Made by a program: the position numbers and the translations under genes
From: Cantharellus purpuraceus
Taxonomy: Eukaryota > Basidiomycota > Agaricomycetes > Cantharellales > Hydnaceae
Assembly: GCA_025174535.1 (NCBI GenBank)
Contig: JALBUN010000003.1
Location: forward strand, 1,138,501 to 1,202,500
Length of the DNA: 64,000 bases
Direction of reading: 5' to 3'
The notes under the pieces: generated by a model
Seen by the model: only the letters and a program-made list of their open reading frames with translations
The model's database searches: none
Told to the model about the DNA's origin: nothing
In this document: positions 56,101-64,000 of the stretch, one piece after another
Layout: every line of letters starts with the position of its first letter
Numbering within the stretch: position 1 is the first letter of the stretch

Positions 56101-56533
56101 AACCCTTAACAGTTGTAAACATTAAGTACTGGGCAAGCAGCATGGCATCACTGTTTTTACCCCATCACTAAGCCCTTATTGGTAGCTTGCTCACACACTG
56201 AACATGGCACAGGAAGCATTCATGTATACTATGGATGATCAGCACCTCACAGATTTCCTGATATGGAATCAATCATTCTTATGCTTTTTCATCAAGGGGT
56301 GACAAAGCAATAGCTAATGGTGTCAATGTAGACTCATGGACACTTAGTGACAAGCTAAAGCTCAGTACCATAGTCTGCATCTTGCTCAGATAGTTCAAAG
56401 GCAGCCCCAGTCCACTCATTCAATTGTGTTCCATTGAGGGTACCTTGTTGGTCATCTTCTCTTCTTTCTCCTTTCTTCTTTCCATAAGAACCTAGACATT
56501 CAGCAGATAACATATCATCAAAGCATTATCCAT
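56101..56533. other. Edge of the repeat cluster, no gene seen
   Basis: No ORF or known repeat recognised between the last LTR piece and the RnpA-like gene. Confidence 0.5.
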
Positions 56534-57655
56534 CTACTTTCGCACATTTGATTTTGAGTTCAAGCTAGCTTTGCGCCGTGGACAATTTCCCGCATCGCGA
56601 TGTTGATGCGACATCACGTCCCTAGCCGTCCATTTGGCTTCCAATTCCATGGCAAGGGTGCGGGTCTGTGACAGGGCTTCTCGGAGGTGCTGCAGGAGCG
56701 ACGGCCATGCACAACGATAGACCTCGAGTGACGGCCGGATAATATACGTCCAACCTTGACAGTAGTAGTCGTCAGCCACACAAGGTTTCGCCCCATTAGG
56801 CCGGGACGCAAATAACTAGGATCAGCACTTGCCTTGTAGAATACCACTCGTTTCAGTGTGGTCTCTTTGTAGACCCTCCAGCGTCCGAAACATGATCCTA
56901 CCGTCCTTGTCTTTGTAATCGGCTTTAGACTCATCATCACTCTCACGAGGACCCGCGCCCCGAATCGCGACGAGGCTCAGCGCTTCCTTCAACCGCCGTT
57001 TAATCCTTGTCCGCACGATGCCCGCCTTATGCAGCGACTTTTTCGGGGTGACGACCATCAGTGACATGGGCACCGTATGTGCCGCACGACGGCGATCCCC
57101 AACGTGCCCAGCACCTGCACCTGCACCTGCTCGCACAGAGTCAGAGTTAGATTGAGAATGTTTTCCAGCCTGGCGTGGGCCCGAGACGAGCGCTGCAAGT
57201 TCATCACTAGCTGCTTTACCCTTAAGTTGAACCATCAACTCCGGCACCGCGAATCTTCGCAACACCGCGTGCGGGAAGACATGCGCCTCGAATAGCGGGC
57301 AGTGATACTGTGGCACGACACGTAGGAGCTGGCGCAGACTCGGATGCGTCCGTACGAGGGGATGTGTGGGATCGAGCACGGGAGTGGACGGTGGGGCGAA
57401 GGTGAGATGCGATACTGTACCTGGGTTCGTGCGTTTGAACTGCATATTGGGAGCAGACGTCAGGATGGAATGGCGAAATGGGATGAAGAGTGTGAGGAGA
57501 CATACGCGAATGCTTCGGATGGAGGGTGCTTTGGGGAGACAACTTAGCTCTAGGTGTTTTAGTTTGGAGACTCGGGCTGGACTTGAGCCTGATGAATCCG
57601 GCACGGTTTGTTTAGATGCACGAGCTGGCGTGGAGAGACGGCGGGGCCATGTCAT
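56534..57655 (-). CDS. Probable mitochondrial protein resembling bacterial RNase P protein (RnpA)
   Basis: Exons (minus) 57655-57506, 57439-56833 and 56754-56534 give 325 aa. The N-terminus MTWPRRLSTPARASKQ is Arg/Ser-rich, as a mitochondrial presequence. After FKRTNPGTVSHLTF and a middle region rich in Leu/Pro, the C-terminal third has VTPKKSLHKAGIVRTRIKRRLKEAL, close in spacing to the RnpA core (K-x-A-V-x-R-N-R-x-K-R-x-L-R-E), then GWTYIIRPSLEVYRCAWPSLLQHLREAL, like the end of that fold. The second intron (56755-56832) has a canonical GC donor (AAG|gcaagt). The function is inference; a mitochondrial ribosomal or RNA-processing role is equally possible. Confidence 0.6.
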
Positions 57656-58312
57656 AAAGCACGAGATTCACTAATGTATGGTAGTAGATGAAAGTATGAT
57701 GAGTGAGCAATTATCTAGAGAAACATATCCAGCAAAAAGTGATCATAAAAACTGTTACATAGATAGGCAAAGTATCAACGCGATTTTCCTTGGAACAATA
57801 ACTTGGTACAGAAGGTTGCTAATGTTACTTACCTTGTGTACACGTATGGCAATGGTTCGTGAGGGTCGAATCTACAGTAGTAGTAAGCAGTATTCGAAGC
57901 CTTATGTAATGTAAGGATTACATAATAACTCCGCACGTGGGTATTACATACCGAGTCCAGGAGGATAGCCAACCATCTCGAACTCGAATGAAGCTGAAAG
58001 TTGTTGGAAATTTGGTTCTAAGGATTGGGATGGGAGTTGAGAGCAAGTTTGTGTCACAATGTAACTACAATTTCGACTATTTAAGGGAATATCAATATTA
58101 GCTACTACTCTTGGTTAATCAGTCTAGTTGCATGCGCTTTGATTCTCAAGTTCACTCGGCGTTACATATGCAACTGAGTAAAAGACTACTAGTCTTGATG
58201 ACCCTCGAGGCACTGTTTCTAATATACGCTGGTTCATCCCACTGCGCCAGTCATCAATTATAATTCAGCAGTCTCAGGACAACCAACAGAGGCCAATAAG
58301 ATAGTGTTAGTC
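57656..58312. other. Intergenic, no gene seen
   Basis: Divergent spacer between the RnpA-like gene and the GHR pseudogene. Confidence 0.5.
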
Positions 58313-59863
58313 ATGGCTGTCTTGAAATTAGCCTGAGCATGCGCCTCAGTAGCATGACGACTCCTACCACTGTAATTTAAAACTACCACATCTTTTCTTT
58401 TCTTCGCTCAACCATTCTCAGACCAACCGACTTAAGCTTTTCCATGTCTACCATGTCACGCGACACAACGCTCCAATCTGATTAGCAAAGCCAATGCTAT
58501 AGACAAAGATGAGTCATTCAAACGTCCGGACTCGGCTTTCCGGAGCCAAGTCTCGAAAGGCGGCGAATTTACACCAGAGAATGGTACGATGGACTCTTCA
58601 GGGCATTTGGCATGACGATCAACGGAGTTAACGAACATCATACCCAGACAGATATCATCTCTACGTTTCCTATGCTTGTCGTTAGTTTGGTCACCTTGTC
58701 GTGCAGATTCTGAATTAAGGTCGATTCAGCTGGGCCCATAGGACATTGATTTAAGGGACTGCAGGATATCATCTGTAAGTTGCTATGTCACGTTCTTGCG
58801 CTTGCTCCTGAATTAGCCTTCATACAGCGGTCAGTGTCGTTTCCCCTCGAATGGGCACCCATGGATGGCCTTCAACGCTGATCCGTTCCCGGGAGCCACC
58901 ACCGACCCCATCAATCACGCTGACCACGTCAAGGATTTCTATCTGAAAGTGGCCCCAAATTACGGAGGACGGTAAGCAGACGTAAACTTATGTCGCCAAA
59001 TAGCTTTATCTGATAATAACGCAAATTTGTAGATTTACAGTGCCTGTCCTCTGGGATAAAAAGACAGGAACAATCGTGAACAATGAAAGCTCGGAGATCA
59101 TACGTATATTCAATAGAGAATTCAACGATCTCCTTTCCCCTGAGAAGGCCAAGCTTGACTACTACCCTCGGGATCTAAGGAAAGATATTGATGAGATGAA
59201 TGCCTGGATATATGACACAGTAAACAGTGATTATCCCATCAACTATGGCTTGTCTCGGAGATTAGTTATTGTGCTGCTCCAGATGGCGTCTACAAGTCCG
59301 GTGTTGCAACTACCCAAATAGCGTATGACAATGCTGTGAAGTCTCTGTTTGACTCCCTTGATCGCCTGGAGAAGATTTTGGAAGGTAAAGATTATCTTAT
59401 TGGTAACCAAGTCACAGAGGCCGATGTCAGACTTTACCCTACCATTGTCAGTGCTCCTAGCCTTCGTATACAACCAAAGCATTCATCACACGTACCTTTG
59501 CGTACCTTTGCATCTGCGGATCCGCTTTGATCCCGTGTATCACGGTCATTTCAAGTGCAACTTGCGCACCATATGTGGTGGTTACCCTGATTAAACAGGT
59601 ATGTATGGATTTACTGACCAATTTCTTTTTGAACGATTTCGACCTGGCTTTCGTAGGTGGTGCAAGATTTGTATTAGAATAACGATGCATTTAAGTCGAC
59701 CACCGATTTCGATCACATCAAGACGCATTAATACTGGTCACATACATCGGTTGGTTGCCCCCAGCTTCATGTGTGCTACAAACAGGTTGATTTGTTTGTG
59801 ATAGATCAATCAACTCGCGTCGTACCTCTCGGCCCTATTCCTGCCATCGAGCCGCTCAATTAA
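58313..59863 (+). pseudogene. Glutathionyl-hydroquinone reductase pseudogene
   Basis: Tandem copy of the gene at 60217. Lesions: stop at codon 8 (ATG GCT GTC TTG AAA TTA GCC TGA), a deletion giving TGATTAG near 58482, loss of 12 nt after GATTTA (near 58752), and a 4-nt deletion in the TTTTTT run (near 58870). From about 58785 to 59262 it is nearly identical to 60670-61143, including introns; outside that tract the copies are clearly diverged. The 3' half (AYDNAVKSLFDSLDRLEK) is still open. Confidence 0.85.
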
Positions 59864-60216
59864 ACCTGAAGGAAGCAATCATATGCATGTATAGCAATTT
59901 CTTATGTATGAATGAAACCCCCACCAGTGTAATTATAGCTTAGCAATAATCAACAAGCTTACGATAGTTTTTCTGGCACAGTCTAATCACTTCTTTGAAA
60001 TCTCTTCAGGGGTTTCCCTATGAAAACTTTCTTGTGCCTCCAGTAACTGCATCTAACATATGCGGGTCGCAGCAGCATGGCCAATCATGGATGCATCTTC
60101 GAATACTGCTACACCTCTTATACAGCGCTCCGCTGCCTTCGGAAGTAGGGCATGATATTATAAATGTCGTAGTGCCGGCAGACCTTCCATGCAGGAGCGA
60201 ATAAGACAGGTTAGTC

Positions 60217-61751
60217 ATGGCCGCCTCGAAATTGGCAGCACGCTCCCTGGCTCTCTCTAGAACCACTACATCCCCCTTCGTTTCTCTTCGAATAGCCCTT
60301 CGTAGACCAACAGGCTTTTCTACTTCAACTATGTCACGCGATACAACGCTTCAATCTGACATTGGCAAAGCTAATGCTGTAGACAAGGATGGATCATTCA
60401 AACGCGCAGACGCCTCTTTCCGGAGCCATGTGTTGAAAGGTGGCGAGTTTGCACCGGAGAAAGGTTCGATGGTCTCTGAGGAAACCTAACATGCCGATTC
60501 ACGAATAATACACAGGGAGATATCATCTTTACGTTTCCTATGCTTGCCGTTAGTTTGGTCTTGTCGTGGAGAACCTATCATATGTTAATGGCGATTCAGC
60601 TTGGGCCCATAGGACATTGATTTACCGTGAACTCAAGGGACTACAGGATATCATCTGTAAGTTGCTATGTCACGTTCTTGCGCTTGCTCCTGAATTAGCC
60701 TTCATACAGCGGTCAGTGTCGTTTCCCCTCGAATGGGCACCCATGGATGGCCTTTTTTCAACGCTGATCCGTTCCCGGGAGCCACCACCGACCCCATCAA
60801 TCACGCTGACCACGTCAAGGATTTCTATCTGAAAGTGGCCCCAAATTACGGAGGACGGTAAGCAGACGTAAACTTATGTCGCCAAATAGCTTTATCTGAT
60901 AATAACGCAAATTTGTAGATTTACAGTGCCTGTCCTCTGGGATAAAAAGACAGGAACAATCGTGAACAATGAAAGCTCGGAGATCATACGTATATTCAAT
61001 AGAGAATTCAACGATCTCCTTTCCCCTGAGAAGGCCAAGCTTGACTACTACCCTCGGGATCTAAGGAAAGATATTGATGAGATGAATGCCTGGATATATG
61101 ACACAGTAAACAGTGATTATCCCATCAACTATGGCTTGTCTCAGAGATTGATTATTGTGCTGTTCCAGATGGCGTCTATAAGTCTGGATTTGCGACGACG
61201 CAAACAGCATACGAGGCCGCTGTGAAGCCTCTGTTTGACTCCCTTGATCGCTTGGAGAAGATTTTGGAAGGCAAAGATTATCTCATTGGGAACCAAGTCA
61301 CAGAGGCTGATATTAGACTGTTCACTACCATTGTCAGTGCATCTAGCCTTCTTATATAATCAAGGTATTCGTTCCACTCACCTTACGTGTAGGTCCGATT
61401 TGATCCCGTGTATCATGGTCATTTCAAGTGCAACTTGCGCACCATACGTGGTGGTTATCCTAATATAAACAGGTATGCATTGGATTCATGCCGCGATCCA
61501 TTCTTCACGTCTTCTTCCCTGCGGTTTTGAACTGATTTTTGTAGGTGGTGCAAGAATTTGTATTGGAACTACGATGCATTCAAGTCGACCACTAATTTTG
61601 ATCACATTAAGACGCATTACTACTGGTCACATACATCGGTTAGTTGCCCCAAGTTTCATGTGCTACAAACAGGTTGATTGAATTGTGACAGATCAATCCA
61701 ACTCGCGTCGTACCTTTCGGTCCCGTTCCTGTCATCGAGTTGCTCAATTAA
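60217..61751 (+). CDS. ECM4: Glutathionyl-hydroquinone reductase (Xi-class GST, ECM4/GTO-like)
   Basis: Reduces glutathionylated quinones with GSH; in white- and brown-rot fungi this family acts on lignin- and pollutant-derived quinones. Exons 60217-60463, 60516-60548, 60600-60656, 60710-60857, 60919-61112, 61169-61332, 61393-61472, 61545-61638 and 61692-61751 give 358 aa. Catalytic motif SYACPWAHR (Cys of CPWA) lies at about residue 90; then GWPFFNADPFPGAT, FTVPVLWDKKTGTIVNNESSEIIRIFN, EKILEGKDYLIGNQVTEADIRLF, VYHGHFKCN and HIKTHYYWSH, all diagnostic for GHRs. The Arg-rich N-terminus with MAASKLAARSLALSR may be a mitochondrial signal, with an internal MSRDTTLQ start for a cytosolic form. Confidence 0.92.
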
Positions 61752-61996
61752 ACCTGAAGGAAACACATCCTTATATGTATAGTATCTCATGTATGAATGA
61801 AACCTCATCGTGAATCTTAGCAATGTTTTCGTGGCCATAATGGCATTCAATTAAGAAAATCGTCCCAATCATATTCAAAGGATGTTTATAGATAAAAAGG
61901 GTGTAATCAATGGGCTTGACCGCCGCCCATAAGGGCAGGAATGGAATAAGTTAGTGTGGCCTACCATTTGAGCTCACCTAGAACAAAACCACCCGC

Positions 61997-63458
61997 TCAC
62001 CCCGCACTGTTTAAATCTTCATCATCGTTTGATATCACGATGTAAAGAGGAAATTCGGTTTCTGGCCATTTGAACGTCAACATACATTTCTCCGGAGGGG
62101 ATGTCATCGATGTTATGACGGGGCTCGACCTCAGAGCATCCAACTGTCTCTTGATATTGCTCGTGAGCTGTGTGATCAACCTGTAGTCATTGTAAATGAG
62201 ACCAGGGCGACAAGTGTCCAAATCAAAAGAGGCAAGGGTGAATGGATATAAGGAATGGATGGAACGAACTTGTTGCGTTCAGTAACAGTTTTCATCAGGG
62301 CCAGCTTCTGCTCTTTGTTTCTTTGTGTACCCAATTGCGCCAAGGCGGCCTTATTTTCTGCGATAGCCTGGTCGAGACGATTTTGCTTGGAAGCAATTGA
62401 ATCGTCAGAAGAGACTTCGGAGGTGGTGGAATTCGACGTCTCAAGCAATGGTGCTGGAGGTAGACTGTCAGCCTCACTTGCCAGTCGTTGCTGTTCAATC
62501 AACAGCGCCATTCGTTCCTTGATTTTAAGATTGAGAGAGGAGGAGCCTCTGGACGCTGGCTTAAAAGCTATAGTGTTGAGGGTATCCAGAGTAAGAATAG
62601 GTAGCGCAAGCTAGCAGTTCAAATTGTAGACAAAAAGAAACACACCTTGATTGATAATGGGCACCCGATTGACCCGTGGCAATTTATCTGGTATGCCGAG
62701 ATTGACATTAGACGGTAGAGGTTGTTGAACTGATACCAAAGGGATAGATGTAGGTAGAGGGAAGTAGGGAGAAGGGCGAAGTCGACGTTGCTCATTTAAC
62801 TCCAGTTCACTTTGCGCTTCTTGGGAATGGGACCGACGAGATGAGATATCCGTGGGAGACTTCGGAGGGAAGTTCTCAGATTGGAGTAATAAAACGCCTG
62901 GTAGGAAAGGTCGGGATGATGACAATTCCGAAGGGCCAGGTACAAGATCGAAATTCAAGTGAATGTTGGGAGAACGTTGAGAGGCTACCTTGTTGCAAAG
63001 CTGAGCCATGCGAGCTGCGCGTCTTTCCCTTTTACGACGTTTCTTCTCGGACTTCCTGGACCTTTTGGCCTGCTCCAGATCTGGTTCTTGTTCTGCATCG
63101 ATTCGTTTTCGCTTTAGCAACTGTACAGTTTCTGACAGAAGTGCATTCAACAACACCGATCCTTTTGGGCGAGAAACTGCAAACCTTGACTGTGTGCGAC
63201 CATAGGTGCTGCAACGAGTGACTCGTTGCGTATTCTTGGAGTGACAACTGATGACAACACCGTCTTTCCCTTCCCAGAAGACATGTTTTGTGCTTGTGAG
63301 CTTAGAGGAACATGCGTGGTCCGTGGTCGTTGTGGAAGCGACACTGATGTGGAAGCGACAGGACGCTCAGGAGGTCGAGATGGACCATGGTGGTTCAGCT
63401 CATCCGAGGCAAAGTCGAGGCGAATGGGTCGATCTCTAGTGCCCAAAGTTAGTGCCAT
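61997..63458 (-). CDS. Unrecognised basic nuclear-type protein with coiled coil
   Basis: Exons (minus) 63458-63256, 63208-62646, 62567-62270 and 62180-61997 give 415 aa. No family recognised. Features seen: a strong basic stretch KRSRKSEKKRRKRERRAAR (NLS-like), Ser/Pro-rich middle, LNLKIKERMALLIEQQRLA with following LDQAIAENKAALAQLG as a coiled coil, and a conserved-looking end CMLTFKWPETEFPLYIVISNDDEDL. Exons join only with GT-AG sites. An in-frame ATG lies 27 nt upstream. Divergent from the right-edge gene, with 100 bp between starts. Confidence 0.65.
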
Positions 63459-63558
63459 GGTGTTGGTAGCCTGATGCAAAAGCATCCTTAGTTGAGGCTG
63501 AAGCGGACAAGAGAGGATATATATGTCCGTTAGCGCCCATCTCCGGTACCTAACATCA

Positions 63559-64000
63559 ATGTCAGGCCACAGCAGGCCTCCAGAGCCAATTCACGACAAG
63601 CGGACTATTATAGCGGACTCTGTTCATGTCCCATCAAAGCGTCGTAAACTACAGCACGTAGAGGACACTCAAGAGGAAATTCAACGTTCACCGACACACA
63701 TTTTAGTCAAGCAAGAGCCCAGTCCAAGTCCTCCTCCTTCCCTTGCATTGCGTACATCAGGAACGATTCGCATTGATATCCCTCCCGATTGTCGTAAATC
63801 CCAAGTTGGATGGAAGGAAAGGCGTGACAAATGGGTCGCACAGGAGATCTCGAAACTCAAATCTCTTGGGTTGAAAGTGCCCAAGATTGTTGTCCGGTAA
63901 GTTTATTTCAAGGTACAATGGCATAGCCTTGACCTACTCGTAGGGAAGATGGCCTGGCGTTAGACTGGTCAGTACACAATCTGATATGCCTAGAACTCGT
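63559..64000 (+). CDS. Unrecognised protein, cut by the window edge
   Basis: Exon 63559-63896, GT-AG intron 63897-63943, exon 63944-63967, then a GT donor; it continues past 64000. Begins MSGHSRPPEPIHDKR, with an NLS-like PSKRRK, then GTIRIDIPPDC and GWKERRDKWVAQEISKLKSLGLKVPKIVVREDGLALDW. Domain not recognised. An upstream ATG at 63523 is in frame. Confidence 0.6.

Overview
This window is nuclear DNA of a filamentous basidiomycete, most likely an Agaricomycete. Genes are split by many introns of about 46-90 nt with CTNAC-type branch sites. The gene set is fungal: a Zn2Cys6 factor, GLC7, DHH1, STR2, SDS23 and FYV10/GID9. A block of Ty3 and LTR-type retroelements sits in the middle. I rebuilt gene models by joining exons in frame and checking them against family motifs, so coordinates are coding coordinates and UTRs are not defined.

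Layout: 1-35 kb is gene-dense. In order it holds a Zn2Cys6 regulator, a decayed CHAT-domain gene, an ALYREF-type mRNA export factor, the SDH5 assembly factor, a DXD glycosyltransferase, DHH1 RNA helicase, PP1 catalytic subunit, a long disordered PH-domain protein and a WSS1-type SUMO/DNA-linked protease. A gene-poor stretch with a degenerate tRNA-like locus (19-21.9 kb) follows. Next come a two-HMG-box protein with a mitochondrial-type N-terminus, FYV10, STR2, SDS23, NDUFS5 head-to-head with a GET5-like Ubl protein, and a 20-exon class 3 lipase.

35-56.5 kb is a nested retroelement cluster. Its core is an 8.4-kb Ty3-type chromovirus (42846-51231) with two ~516-bp LTRs, gag, protease, RT, RNase H, integrase and chromodomain on the minus strand, plus a long ORF on the opposite strand between pol and the 3' LTR. 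Around it are several copies of a ~1.4-kb LTR-like repeat rich in TGACTC sites, a solo LTR nested with a 4-bp target duplication, and fragments of other retroelements. Three of those fragments are packed with consecutive short perfect hairpins; this is the most unusual signal in the window. 56.5-64 kb returns to genes: a protein resembling the bacterial RNase P protein, a tandem pair of glutathionyl-hydroquinone reductase genes (one a pseudogene sharing a near-identical tract with its neighbour), an unrecognised basic protein and a gene cut by the right edge.

The single-copy genes are mostly unrelated housekeeping functions; I see no metabolic cluster. About 94 introns could be placed, and five of them appear to use a GC donor.
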